Source of the DNA: Acidobacteriota bacterium | Lineage (GTDB): Bacteria; Acidobacteriota; Thermoanaerobaculia; Gp7-AA8 | Direction: 5' to 3' | DNA: 64,000 bases | NCBI GenBank assembly: GCA_003223645.1 | Contig: QHVT01000005.1 | Coordinates: 434,001-498,000 of the forward strand | Part shown: in pieces, positions 1 to 8,807 of the stretch | Position numbering within the stretch: position 1 is the first letter of the stretch | How the letters are laid out: every line of letters begins with the position of its first letter | Program-made: the position numbers and the translations under genes | The notes under the pieces: model-generated | What the model was told of the DNA's origin: nothing | Database searches by the model: none | What the model saw: only the letters and a program-made list of their open reading frames with translations

Positions 1-2336
1 ATAAGCTCGAGTCACCGTCGCGAAATGCGCATAAAGCGCGGGATGCTCTCGCGCGAGTTGCTAATACCAATGACGAGCTTTTCATCAACGATACTGCAAT
101 CGCGTTTCCGCACGAGTCGCAACAATGGGCTCAGAAGCAGTGTCTCGCAACCTGGGGTCAGCGCGTTCTTTGGAAGGATGTTGTGGATGCTGCGTCGATG
201 CTCGAGCGTTGCCGCATCATCGGTCGTGCATTGGAGACGCACGTCGGAGACAGCTTCGTAGCGGACTGCGTGCGAGCGATCGATCGAGCAGCGGACCCAA
301 GAGATCTTGCGAAAGCGCACGTCGCTTACGGGCATGGATACTCGAGCTCGTTCTTCTCCGACGGGCACTGGATTACGTTCGACGAAGCAGGGCGATTGTT
401 TGAAGCGAATGGCAGTCCGATGGCGCTTGCCGTAAGGCATTTGCAGATTACGCTGGGGTTCCTCAAGTCCGGGCGTGGTCGATCGGCCATTTCCGATCTC
501 GTACGCCAAACGCCCGAACGTTACCGCGCACTCCATGCACAAATGCAGTGGTCGAATGCTCTGGTCGCGTCGGTGAGCGGAAAGGGCGATGCCGCTCTCA
601 GGCTATATCGATCCGCCGGCGCCGCATTCACCGGTGTCGGGGACAAAAGCAGCGCTGCGCGGATTCTTGAGATGCAATCATCGCTTTTAACAGAGGCCGG
701 ACGAACGGACGAAGCGTGGCATCTGCGAAGCGCAGCTCTGGTAATAGCAGACGAAGTTGGTAATGTCATCACGTTCTTGCCCAGTCTGTCCGGAGCAGCA
801 CGTGATGCAATCATGGCGGGCCGCTGGGACGTCGCTCATGGACTGTTGAACGCGATAATTACGACGCTGCAGCCAACGGAATGGAGTCCGGGCGATGCGT
901 TCGCTTGGCGCGCGTTCACCGCGCAACGCGCCGGCATGAATCGCACTGCGGCGGCCAATCTCCTAGCAGCACGGCAGTCCCGATCACAGGGAGACGATTT
1001 GGCTCTCGTCGAAGCGCTCCTTGCGAGAACGCCCGAAGAGGCGTTGATGTTGTTGAACAAACCTTTGAAGGCCGCTGAACAGCAAGGGGACAAGAGAGCA
1101 CTGGCTCAACTACTCGTTGAACGCGCGCGGCTGCTCCGCGCAACGGGACAGCTATCCCGCGCTCACGATGACTTGGGACGTGCGGCGGTGCTCGAGCAAA
1201 CTCCTCGCCGCAACTCGACCTTGACCATTCGTGATGCAGTCTTGGGAACGCCTGGCGGAGCGTATTGCATGCTCGCCGATTCTCTCGACGCTCGCGGCCA
1301 GACGGAACAGGCATTGAACGCGCTCGAACGCTCACCATTCAGCGATTACAAAAAAATTCCGCCGCGCACGCTCGTCATCACCTATGGCGTATTCGACGAT
1401 CGGCTTGCGGTCTTCACGCGCAATTCGGACGGATTTACTCGAACGACAGTCGCCGCTACGCGCCCGCAAATCGAGCGCCTCGTTTCGGCCTTCAATCAGG
1501 CAATCGTGCAGAACGATCGTTCGGCCTTCCAAAACACCGGGCGCTCGCTGGAACAGATTCTCTTTGCACCAATCGCGAACCTCACGGTAAATGCGGACAC
1601 ACTCGTGATCGTGTCCGATCCGGTCTTCACCAACTTGCCATTCGGCGCGCTGATGCGCAACGACAACCGGTACATCATCCAAGATCACGCCGTCGTCGTG
1701 ACGCCGAGCACCTCCGCCTATCTGCGCGCGTCGCACACGAGCACAACCACGCCGCGCGCACTTCTTTCCGTCGGGAACTCCCTCGGCAGCGAGCCATCGC
1801 CTCTCCCCGCAGCCGAGTCCGAAGCCGAAGAAATCGCAGCCATGTATCCGTCGCATGCGCTCCTCGTCGAAGGCGACGCAACAAAGGACCGAGTCGTAGG
1901 CGCGCTTCCGCTTTGCGACGCCGCACATTTTGCCGTGCACGCCAATGCGGGTCTGGGTGCAGTAGTGCCGCCGCACCTGATTCTGACGAAAACGGCAGAC
2001 GACGAAGGAATCCTCACCGCGCCCGAGATCGCTGCGCTTCATCTCAATCATCTTCGTACTGTCATGCTTGCGGGTTGTCGAACTGCGCTCTCGTCACAAC
2101 CCGGCGACGACAGTCTCGTCAACGCATTTCTCGTCGCCGGCGCGGGCAGCGTCGTCGGGACGTTGTGGGAAGTCGAAGACGCTTCGACGCGCACAATGTC
2201 GACGATGTTTCACCGTGAATTGCGTACCGGCTCGACTCCAGCAGAGGCATTGCGGATCACGCAACGCGAAATGATCCGCCGCGGAGCTCCGCCGAGCGTG
2301 TGGGCCTCCCTGCAACTTTACGGCTCCGGCCAGTAG
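1..2336 (+). CDS. CHAT-domain protease-like protein with TPR region (5' end outside window)
   Basis: The reading frame is open from base 3 to the TAG at 2334-2336, so the true start lies upstream; GTG 183 is only the first start-like codon inside. The first ~440 residues after 183 are helical, degenerate TPR-like repeats rich in Ala, Leu and Arg. The C-terminal ~300 residues match the CHAT (caspase HetF associated with TPRs) fold, with the likely catalytic His in HFAVHANAG (near 1937) and the Cys in LAGCRTAL (near 2077). The closing GAGSVVGTLWEVED stretch is typical of CHAT proteins. CHAT proteins act as caspase-like peptidases or signalling scaffolds; the substrate here is unknown. No partner protease target is visible, because the upstream neighbourhood is cut off. 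Confidence 0.85.
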   Translation, partial: KLESPSRNAHKARDALARVANTNDELFINDTAIAFPHESQQWAQKQCLATWGQRVLWKDVVDAASMLERCRIIGRALETHVGDSFVADCVRAIDRAADPRDLAKAHVAYGHGYSSSFFSDGHWITFDEAGRLFEANGSPMALAVRHLQITLGFLKSGRGRSAISDLVRQTPERYRALHAQMQWSNALVASVSGKGDAALRLYRSAGAAFTGVGDKSSAARILEMQSSLLTEAGRTDEAWHLRSAALVIADEVGNVITFLPSLSGAARDAIMAGRWDVAHGLLNAIITTLQPTEWSPGDAFAWRAFTAQRAGMNRTAAANLLAARQSRSQGDDLALVEALLARTPEEALMLLNKPLKAAEQQGDKRALAQLLVERARLLRATGQLSRAHDDLGRAAVLEQTPRRNSTLTIRDAVLGTPGGAYCMLADSLDARGQTEQALNALERSPFSDYKKIPPRTLVITYGVFDDRLAVFTRNSDGFTRTTVAATRPQIERLVSAFNQAIVQNDRSAFQNTGRSLEQILFAPIANLTVNADTLVIVSDPVFTNLPFGALMRNDNRYIIQDHAVVVTPSTSAYLRASHTSTTTPRALLSVGNSLGSEPSPLPAAESEAEEIAAMYPSHALLVEGDATKDRVVGALPLCDAAHFAVHANAGLGAVVPPHLILTKTADDEGILTAPEIAALHLNHLRTVMLAGCRTALSSQPGDDSLVNAFLVAGAGSVVGTLWEVEDASTRTMSTMFHRELRTGSTPAEALRITQREMIRRGAPPSVWASLQLYGSGQ

Positions 2337-2351
2337 ACGTCGCTGCGACAG

Positions 2352-2357
2352 TAAAAT
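2352..2357 (+). promoter_or_regulatory. -10 hexamer TAAAAT, probable leaderless start of cdd
   Basis: TAAAAT ends 6 nt before the GTG start at 2364 and there is no Shine-Dalgarno sequence between them. The same arrangement recurs before several other genes in the window, so transcription probably starts at or next to the start codon. Confidence 0.45.
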
Positions 2358-2363
2358 ACCGCC

Positions 2364-3170
2364 GTGTCCGTAAACGGCATCCTCTCCGCCGCCGAAGCCG
2401 AGGCGCGCGCCCGCGAAGCGGGCATCGACGTCCCGCGTTTGATGACGATGCTGTTGCCTGAAGTCGCGAAGCTGGCGAAGCCGCCGGTCTCGAATTTTTT
2501 TGTCGGTTGTGTGTCGCGTGGATTGTCGGGCGCGTTGTACTTCGGGACGAATCTCGAGTTCGCGGGGGAGGCGCTGAGTTTCACTGTGCATGCGGAGCAG
2601 TCGAGCGTGACAAATGCGTGGATGAGCGGCGAGGAGGGAATCGATCTCATCGCGGTGAACGCCGCGCCGTGCGGGTATTGCCGGCAGTTTTTGAACGAGC
2701 TGACGACGGCGGATCGATTGATCGTCGCGATGCCGAAGGAGACGCGTCCGCTTTCGGAGCTGTTGCCGAGCGCTTTCGGGCCGCGCGATCTCGGGATCGC
2801 CGGCGGTTTGATGCAGCGCAGCGAACATGGTTTGACGATCGAAGAAGACGATGACGTCGCACGCGCGGCGCTGCAGGCAGCGAATATGAGCTATGCGCCG
2901 TATTCGAAATCGTTCGCGGGCGTCGCGGTGCGCACGGCGAGCGGGCACATCGCGTCGGGTGCGTACGCGGAGAACGCGGCGTTCAATCCGAGCATGTCGC
3001 CGCTCGAAGTCGCGCTGTCGCGGCTCAATCTCGCCGGCGAGTCGTTCGATGCGATCGAGGATGCGGTGCTCGTGCACACGGACTCGCTGCACTTCAACGC
3101 CACGCGCGTCGTATTGAACGCGGTCACGAAAGCGTCGCTGCGGCTCGTCGAAGCGCGGAATTCGCGGTAG
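2364..3170 (+). CDS. cdd: Cytidine deaminase, two-domain E. coli type
   Basis: This 268-residue protein deaminates cytidine and deoxycytidine to uridine forms in pyrimidine salvage. The catalytic N-terminal domain carries the zinc site HAEQSSVTNAW (His ligand and catalytic Glu) and PCGYCRQFLNE (two Cys ligands), very close to E. coli Cdd. A second, degenerate deaminase domain follows (YAPYSKSF through AENAAFNPSMSPLE), so it belongs to the long dimeric class (~290 aa) and not to the short ~130-aa tetrameric class. The start is GTG, chosen from the -10-like TAAAAT just upstream. It lies 27 nt after the CHAT gene and may be transcribed independently. Confidence 0.93.
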   Translation: MSVNGILSAAEAEARAREAGIDVPRLMTMLLPEVAKLAKPPVSNFFVGCVSRGLSGALYFGTNLEFAGEALSFTVHAEQSSVTNAWMSGEEGIDLIAVNAAPCGYCRQFLNELTTADRLIVAMPKETRPLSELLPSAFGPRDLGIAGGLMQRSEHGLTIEEDDDVARAALQAANMSYAPYSKSFAGVAVRTASGHIASGAYAENAAFNPSMSPLEVALSRLNLAGESFDAIEDAVLVHTDSLHFNATRVVLNAVTKASLRLVEARNSR

Positions 3171-3193
3171 CCGCCAACGTTGACGACTCCGCA

Positions 3194-3496
3194 ATGGACA
3201 ACCCGCAGGAACAGCAGCAAACGATTCGCATCACTATCGACGACAACGTCGCGCAGGGCGAGTACGTGAACTTCGCGAACATCATCCACTCTCCAAGCGA
3301 GTTCGTGATCGACCTCGGGCGCGTCGTTCCCGGCCGGCCGGACGTGAAGATCTACAGCCGCGTGATCCTCACGCCGCTGCACGCGAAGCAGTTTCTCGAG
3401 GCGCTCGCGCACAACATCTCGCTCTTCGAACAGAAGTTCGGTGAGATTCACGGCGATCCCGCCGCGCGTTTCGCCGGCGACGAGCCCTCGAACTGA
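3194..3496 (+). CDS. DUF3467 domain protein
   Basis: This is a 100-residue acidic cytoplasmic protein. Its core (IRITIDDNVAQGEYVNFANI, then a SPSEFVIDLGRVVPG segment and a helix LTPLHAKQFLEALAHNI) matches the DUF3467 family. The family is widespread in bacteria, small and without a known biochemical role. It sits 23 nt after cdd and only 2 nt before trmFO, so the three genes are probably co-transcribed. No signal peptide or catalytic motif is visible. Confidence 0.85.
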   Translation: MDNPQEQQQTIRITIDDNVAQGEYVNFANIIHSPSEFVIDLGRVVPGRPDVKIYSRVILTPLHAKQFLEALAHNISLFEQKFGEIHGDPAARFAGDEPSN

Positions 3497-3498
3497 CG

Positions 3499-4830
3499 AT
3501 GGCCAACATCCGGATCATCGGCGCCGGCCTCGCCGGCAGCGAATGCGCCTTCGCGCTTGCGCAGCGCGGACACAAAGTCGAGCTGTGCGAGATGCGGCCG
3601 GTGAAGTCGACGCCCGCGCACGCGACGTCGAATCTCGCGGAGCTCGTCTGCTCGAATTCGTTCCGCTCTTCCTCGCCGACGAACGCCGTCGGCCTTCTGA
3701 AAAAAGAAATGTTGCTCCTCGGCTCGCTCGTCATTCGCTGCGGCGAAGAAGCGCGTGTGCCGGCGGGCGATGCGTTCGCCGTCGATCGCGATCGATTCTC
3801 TGCCGCGATCACGCGCGCAATCGAGAATGAGCCGAACATCACGGTCCGCCGCGGCGAGGTGACGTCGCTCGATCGCGGCGAGTTCGATTTTCTCGTCGTC
3901 GCGACCGGTCCGCTGACAAGCGATCCGCTCTTCGACGCGATCAACGAGTTTCTCGGTCGCGACGGCTTGTATTTCTACGACGCGATCGCGCCGATCGTGA
4001 GCGCCGACTCGCTCGATCTCTCGAAGCTTTACTGGAAGTCTCGCTACGGAAAAGGAACGGCGACCGATTACCTCAACGCGCCGATGACTCGCGAGCAGTA
4101 CGAAGCGTTCGTCGCTGCGCTGCTCTCCGCGGAGCTCTTCGCGCCGCATGATTTCGAGCAGGCGGTGCACTTCGAGGGATGTCTGCCCGTCGAGGAGATC
4201 GCGTCGCGCGGCATCGAGACGCTGCGCTACGGCCCGATGAAGCCGGTCGGACTCGAGCATCCGGAAACGGGCATGCGCCCGCACGCGGTCGTGCAACTGC
4301 GCAAGGAAGATTTGTCCGATGAGTACTTCAACCTCGTCGGCTTCCAGACGAAGATGCGCGTGCCGGAGCAGAAGCGCGTCATACAAATGATTCCCGGACT
4401 CGAGAACGTGTCGTTCGCGCGCTTCGGATCGATGCATCGCAACACGTTCATCAACGGCCCGAAGCATCTGCGTCCGACGTTTCAGACAAAGCGCGACGAC
4501 CGCATTTTCTTCGCCGGACAGATCACCGGCGTCGAAGGCTACGTCGAGTCTGCGGCGGTGGGATTGCTGGTCGCGCGCTATATCGATGACCCGACGCCTC
4601 TTCCGTATCACACCGCCCTCGGCGCCCTCGGACGTCACGTCGCCGAGTCGTCGCCCGATCGCTATCAGCCGTCGAACGTGACGTGGGCGCTGATCGAGGA
4701 CGTGATCGGACGAGCGCGCAAGATCGACAAACGCGAGAAGCAAGTCGCGCGCGCGATCGAGACGATCGAGTCTTTGGACTGCGGCGGCTACGCCGCCGCT
4801 TTCAAGAGCGCAGCGAAAGCGCTGGCGTAG
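3499..4830 (+). CDS. trmFO: tRNA (uracil-5-)-methyltransferase, folate/FAD dependent TrmFO
   Basis: This 443-residue enzyme makes m5U54 in the T loop of tRNAs using methylenetetrahydrofolate and FADH2. The N-terminal FAD-binding Rossmann motif is IIGAGLAGSECAFALAQRG, followed by the TrmFO signatures ELVCSNSFRS and PMKPVGLEHP, and a second FAD segment FFAGQITGVEGYVESAAVG. The length matches the family. The last ~18 codons (LDCGGYAAAFK onward) are encoded by a palindromic repeat at 4772-4846, so the natural C-terminus has been altered. The gene end overlaps the convergent Dph6-like gene by 29 bp. Confidence 0.95.
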   Translation: MANIRIIGAGLAGSECAFALAQRGHKVELCEMRPVKSTPAHATSNLAELVCSNSFRSSSPTNAVGLLKKEMLLLGSLVIRCGEEARVPAGDAFAVDRDRFSAAITRAIENEPNITVRRGEVTSLDRGEFDFLVVATGPLTSDPLFDAINEFLGRDGLYFYDAIAPIVSADSLDLSKLYWKSRYGKGTATDYLNAPMTREQYEAFVAALLSAELFAPHDFEQAVHFEGCLPVEEIASRGIETLRYGPMKPVGLEHPETGMRPHAVVQLRKEDLSDEYFNLVGFQTKMRVPEQKRVIQMIPGLENVSFARFGSMHRNTFINGPKHLRPTFQTKRDDRIFFAGQITGVEGYVESAAVGLLVARYIDDPTPLPYHTALGALGRHVAESSPDRYQPSNVTWALIEDVIGRARKIDKREKQVARAIETIESLDCGGYAAAFKSAAKALA

Positions 4831-4846
4831 CCAGCGCAGTCCAAAG
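4772..4846. repeat. 75-bp palindromic repeat (CTTTGGACTGC family) at convergent gene ends
   Basis: The element begins CTTTGGACTGC and ends GCAGTCCAAAG, with an inner GCGGCGGC/GCCGCCGC stem. It encodes the C-terminus of TrmFO on one strand and that of the Dph6-like protein on the other. A related copy is inserted in the sigma54 activator gene at 47479-47536. Confidence 0.75.
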
Positions 4847-5494
4847 GAGATCGGCGAACACGAAGCCGTCGCGCTCGACGACTTCACCGCTCTCGATGGC
4901 GATCGGCGCGCGGAACATCGGGCCGGCGTACGCGAATGTGTGAAACTCGCCGCGCTCGCCACACGGATCCACGTCCAGCGGCAGCGCGCGCGGATCGAAG
5001 TCCGAACCAGCGAGGGATCGCGGCGCGACGCGCGGATCGACGCAGGTGATGCGCGCGCGCAAGCCGCCGGCGATCATCTCCGCCGCGAGTGAGCGCGTGT
5101 CGCTGCCCCACAGCGGGAAAATCGGACGGAGGCGCGTCGCGGCAAGCTTCTCTTCGCGATACGCGCGCACGTCTTCGAGAAAGAGATCGCCGAACGCCAT
5201 GCACTCGACGCCTTCGGCTTCCGCGCGCGTCATCGCCTCCGACATCGCGCGCTCGTACTCTTCGTTCGAGCACGGACTCGGAATCGGCACGGGCCACAAC
5301 GGCAATCCCGCGGCATCCGCCTGCGCGCGCAGCAATTCCGAGCGCACCGCGTGCATCGCCACGCGATCGGCGGCGGAGTTGATCGTCGTCAGCAGGCCGA
5401 CGACTTCGAAGCGAACGTCGTTGCGCAGGCGATGCAGCGTCCACGCGGAATCCTTGCCGCTGCTCCACGACAACAGCGTCTTCAACCGCGCCAT
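4802..5494 (-). CDS. Dph6-like ATP pyrophosphatase (adenine nucleotide alpha hydrolase fold)
   Basis: This is a 230-residue PP-loop protein. The ATP-binding motif LLSWSSGKDSAWTLHRLR lies right after the start. The central GVECMAFGDLFLEDVRAYRE and the later TCVDPRVAP are typical of the diphthine-ammonia-ligase related family (MJ0570-like). Archaeal and eukaryal Dph6 amidates diphthine on EF2, which bacteria lack, so the bacterial substrate is unknown. ATG 5494 is chosen because it has a GGAAAGG upstream and overlaps the btuF-like stop by 13 nt, which implies translational coupling in a B12 riboswitch operon. The C-terminal residues come from a palindromic repeat. Confidence 0.85.
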   Translation of the reverse strand: MARLKTLLSWSSGKDSAWTLHRLRNDVRFEVVGLLTTINSAADRVAMHAVRSELLRAQADAAGLPLWPVPIPSPCSNEEYERAMSEAMTRAEAEGVECMAFGDLFLEDVRAYREEKLAATRLRPIFPLWGSDTRSLAAEMIAGGLRARITCVDPRVAPRSLAGSDFDPRALPLDVDPCGERGEFHTFAYAGPMFRAPIAIESGEVVERDGFVFADLLWTALATPALSLRS

Positions 5495-6403
5495 CGCTTC
5501 CACGCCTTTCCTTCGAATCCGAACGAGAACCGCTCCGGTTGCAACACCTCGGCGAGGATCTGCAGCGACTCCACGAGCCGCGGCCCGGGCCGGTTGAAGT
5601 ACTGATTGCCGTCGAGCAGAAACACGTCCGCGCGCAGCTCCGGCCATCCGTGAAACTCACGCTCGATCTGTTCGATGCCGAAGCCGCACGGAAAAATTAG
5701 TACGACGTCGGGATCGGATTCGACGAGCGCGTTCCAATCGAGCCACGGAGAGTGCTTGCCGCGCTCGCCGAAGAGATTGATGCCGCCGGCCCATCTCGAT
5801 CAGCTCCGGCATCCAGTTGCCGGCGGTCATCAGCGGCGACAGCCATTCGATCGTGGCGACACGCTTTCGAGTGGTGCGCGTCTCCGGCGCGCCCCCGCCC
5901 TCAGGCGCGCCAGAGGCGCGCACCACTCCGTTCATTGCCTCGCGCATTTCCGAGACGAGCGTTTCGCCGGCTCCGGAGCCGCCGAGTGCATTGGCAGTGC
6001 GCGCGATGTCGGCGAAGACATCGTCGAGCGTTTGCGGATTGAGCGGAATGATCTGCGGTGCGACGCCCGCCCAGTCAGCGATCGGGGCTTCGACGTCGCG
6101 CAGACTCACCGCGCAGACTTCGCACTGCACCTGCGTGACGATGTGCGTCGGCGCGAGCTCGCGCAGCAGCTCGGCGTCGACGCGGTACACGCTGATGTCG
6201 TGGCGCAGGATCTCGTCGACGCGCGCGTGGATCTCCTCCGACGTCATCGCGCCGTGTACCTTCGACTCCGTGCACACCGGCAGCCGCTCGATGCCGCGCG
6301 GGAAGTCGCATTCGTGCGACCTCCCGACGAGCGACGATTCGTAGCCGAGGGCGCAGACGATCTCAGTTGCGCTTGGAAGCAGCGACACGATTCGCTGGAA
6401 CAT
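5482..6403 (-). pseudogene. BtuF-like cobalamin-binding protein, one-base frameshift
   Basis: The protein starts at ATG 6403 (MFQRIVSLLPSATEIVCALG) and matches the helical-backbone periplasmic B12/metal receptor family (HECDFP, VDAELLRELAPTHIVTQVQC, AGNWMPELIEM). Near 5790-5792 a CCC run, GGG on the coding strand, holds one base too many. Removing it joins the frame to GGINLFGERGKHSPWLDWN and LDGNQYFNRPGPRLVESLQ, ending at TGA 5482, for 306 residues in total, the usual family size. No signal peptide is obvious at this start. A 58-bp repeat is inserted in frame at 5869-5928. The frameshift may be a real mutation or a homopolymer sequencing error. Confidence 0.85.
5869..5928. repeat. Palindromic repeat inside the btuF-like gene
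   Basis: The ends GAGTGGTGCGCG and CGCGCACCACTC are exact inverted complements around an inner GGCGCGCC stem. It adds about 20 codons (VVRASGAPEGGGAPETRTT region) without breaking the frame. Confidence 0.7.
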
Positions 6404-6947
6404 TGAGTCTCCGCTCCGCGAGCGCGAATGCGCCAAAGAAAATCGCGGAGAACAACAGATCGGATGCGAGCGTGCGATCGAAGAACGGAATCGCCGCGAC
6501 GTAGCACGCGACGAGACCGTCGAACGTCTTCGCGTAGGTCATGCCCGAGAGCCAGACCGCGAAGTTCGTGGTGATGAAGAAGAGGATCGACGACGCGACC
6601 GACGCGCTGGCGATCCATCCCGTCATCCTGAGTCGCGAAAATGGCGAAAGATCTCGACCTCTGAGATCCTTCGCTTCGCTCAGGCTGATGTGTTTGCGGA
6701 GCAGCATACCGAGAATCACGATCAATGCGTACGTCGCGTAAATGACGGGCATCAGCGAGTGCAGGCCGATGAAGAGATCGCCGATGAACATCGTCGCCAG
6801 CGGAACGATGAATGCGGAACGGCGGTCGTCGAATGTCGCACCGGCGAAGAGTGCGATCGCGCCGACGGGCGCGAAGTTCCAGGGATGCGGAGCGACGCGG
6901 AAGACGACGCCGAGGAGGACGAGGAGCAGCGAGAGTGCGAATCTCAT
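6363..6947 (-). CDS. DUF6580-type multi-pass membrane protein
   Basis: This 194-residue hydrophobic protein has about five membrane segments. The start MRFALSLLLVLLGVVFRVAPHPWNFAPVGA region and the GATFDDRR...PLATMFIGDLFIG pattern match the DUF6580 putative transport proteins, which are often found with B12 uptake genes. Its ATG shares one base with the btuB stop (TGATG) and its end overlaps the btuF-like start by 41 nt, so it is in the riboswitch operon. Between two membrane segments there is a repeat-derived insertion (SEAKDLRGRDLSPFSRLRMT). A role as a membrane component of B12 uptake is inferred from position only. Confidence 0.75.
   Translation of the reverse strand: MRFALSLLLVLLGVVFRVAPHPWNFAPVGAIALFAGATFDDRRSAFIVPLATMFIGDLFIGLHSLMPVIYATYALIVILGMLLRKHISLSEAKDLRGRDLSPFSRLRMTGWIASASVASSILFFITTNFAVWLSGMTYAKTFDGLVACYVAAIPFFDRTLASDLLFSAIFFGAFALAERRLNVPANRVAASKRN
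6619..6688. repeat. Repeat of the 'CATCCTGAG...CTTCGCTCAGG' family, in frame in the DUF6580 gene
   Basis: GTCATCCTGAGTCGCGAAA on one side and CTTCGCTTCGCTCAGG on the other form an imperfect inverted repeat. On the coding strand it reads SEAKDL...SRLRMT, a peptide typical of this interspersed repeat. It falls between two hydrophobic segments. Confidence 0.65.
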
Positions 6948-8767
6948 CAGCGCACCGTGTACCGCACGCCCGCGCTGAAGCGCCGCGGCGCGGATGGATA
7001 GCCGAACACTTCGTCGTAGTGCTCGTCGGTCAGATTCTCGACGCGCACGTATGGCGTGAGCGCGCCGGTCGCATAGCGCAGCGTGAGGTCGGCAATCGTG
7101 TGCGCCTCGTTGGTGACGTTGCCGTAGGGGAAGAGATCGGTGATGTCGAGGCGCGCGCCGGTATGCGAGACGACCAGCTGCGCGTTGAACGGATCGAAGT
7201 CGTACCCGAGGGCGAGCGAGCCGGAGTGACGCGGACGGCGCAGCAAATCGCCGCCGCTGCTGTCGTCCTCGGTATCGAGATACGTGTACGACAGCGAGGC
7301 GGTGAGCGCGCCGAACGTGCGCGACGCGCCGAGCTCGAGTCCGCGCGAGCTCGCGGAGTTGATGTTCGCGTAGTGGTTGGCGATGACGTCGTAGAAGATC
7401 AAGTCGTCGTAATCGCTGTCGAACAGCGACGCGGTGATGAAGGAGCCGTTCTGAAAGTAGCGGTCGTAGCCGATTTCCATGCTGTGGCTCTTCTCGGCAT
7501 GCAAATCGGGGAAGCCGAAGAACGGCGAGTACAACTCGCCGATCGCCGGCGCGCGGAATCCCTCGCCGTACGCCACGCGAATCTTATGTCCGTTGCGAAC
7601 CCACGCCGCGGCGACGCGCGGTGAGACTTCGCTGCCGAACGTATCGTAGTCGTCGCGGCGAACACCCGCGGCGATCTCGAACGATCCGCCGTTCGGCGCC
7701 GCGATCGACACGCGGTCTTCGATGAAGAGCGCGTTGCTGTCGCGATCGCGCGAGTCGACGTCGAGTCCGAAGTTGTCGGTGTGATCGACGTTCGACGTTT
7801 CGTATTCGCCGCCCAACGTGATCGTGCCGATCGCGCTCTTCGTGCGAATGCTCGCATTGGCCACGCGCGTGACGGCGTCCGTGTGCGCGAACTCGGGACC
7901 GAACGCTCCGTCCGGATCGGCGTAGTTGTCCTTGCGATGGTTTTCGTTGACGCGAATGCTGTAGGCAATGCGTCCGGCATCGAAGTGAATCGGAATCGCG
8001 ATCTGCGACTCCCATCCTTCTTCGCGCCGGTTCGGCGTCGGCACGAACGCGGTGCCGGCGGCGTTCACGTTGCGCGGGATGCCGAGGTCGTAGGAGCTGT
8101 AGCGTGCAAGGACGCCGATCGTGGCGTGATCGTGCGGCGCGAACGTAGCGCCGCCGAGAATCGAGGTCGACTTGTAATCGTCATTCGGCGAAAAGCCGTC
8201 ATCGGTGCGATGTTCGACCGCGGCGTTCACGTTCCAGCGATCGAATGTGTAGGCGCCGTGCGCGGCCGCGTTTAGAAGACGGCGCTCGCCGGCTTCGATG
8301 TCGACGCCCGTTTCGTCATGCGACGGCGTGGTCAACACGTTGACGACTCCGCTGACGGCGTCCGAACCGTACAGCGCGGAGAACGGACCGCGGACGACCT
8401 CGACGCGCTCGACGCCCGCGGTCGAGAGCTGGCCGAAGTTGTATGCGGAGTGATAGGCGTTGTTCATCTCGACGCCGTTCCACAGCACGAGCGCCTGCTT
8501 CGAGCTGCCGCCGCGCAGGAAGATCGACGTGGTCTTGCCGGGCGAGCCGGTGCGCGAGATCGTCACGCCGGGAACTTCGCGCAGCACATCGGCGACGTCA
8601 CGCGCCTCGCGCTTTTCGATCTCTTCTTTCGTGATGACGGATGCGGACGCGGGCGTGTCTTCGACCGTCTCCGGCGTCGCAGACGCGGTGACGATGATCT
8701 CCGTCTTGAGCTGGGGCGGTGTGACGGGGATGGTGGCAGCGAGGATGAACGAGAGGACAAAAAGCAT
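6947..8767 (-). CDS. btuB: TonB-dependent outer-membrane vitamin B12 receptor, BtuB-like
   Basis: This 606-residue protein has an N-terminal signal peptide (LFVLSFILAATIPVT). A plug domain follows (TEIIVTASATPETVEDTPAS as TonB-box/plug start, then VADVLREVPGV, IFLRGGSSKQALVLWNGVEM, VEVVRGPFSALYGSDAVSG), and then a 22-strand-type barrel ending RRFSAGVRYTVR with a terminal aromatic-basic pattern. It imports cobalamin across the outer membrane, driven by TonB. Substrate assignment rests on the cobalamin riboswitch directly upstream and the btuF-like gene downstream. It is the first gene of a four-gene operon. Confidence 0.93.
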   Translation of the reverse strand: MLFVLSFILAATIPVTPPQLKTEIIVTASATPETVEDTPASASVITKEEIEKREARDVADVLREVPGVTISRTGSPGKTTSIFLRGGSSKQALVLWNGVEMNNAYHSAYNFGQLSTAGVERVEVVRGPFSALYGSDAVSGVVNVLTTPSHDETGVDIEAGERRLLNAAAHGAYTFDRWNVNAAVEHRTDDGFSPNDDYKSTSILGGATFAPHDHATIGVLARYSSYDLGIPRNVNAAGTAFVPTPNRREEGWESQIAIPIHFDAGRIAYSIRVNENHRKDNYADPDGAFGPEFAHTDAVTRVANASIRTKSAIGTITLGGEYETSNVDHTDNFGLDVDSRDRDSNALFIEDRVSIAAPNGGSFEIAAGVRRDDYDTFGSEVSPRVAAAWVRNGHKIRVAYGEGFRAPAIGELYSPFFGFPDLHAEKSHSMEIGYDRYFQNGSFITASLFDSDYDDLIFYDVIANHYANINSASSRGLELGASRTFGALTASLSYTYLDTEDDSSGGDLLRRPRHSGSLALGYDFDPFNAQLVVSHTGARLDITDLFPYGNVTNEAHTIADLTLRYATGALTPYVRVENLTDEHYDEVFGYPSAPRRFSAGVRYTVR

Positions 8768-8807
8768 GACGACTCCTTCCCTCCGAAGGGTTGCGCGTTC
8801 GTCCGCA

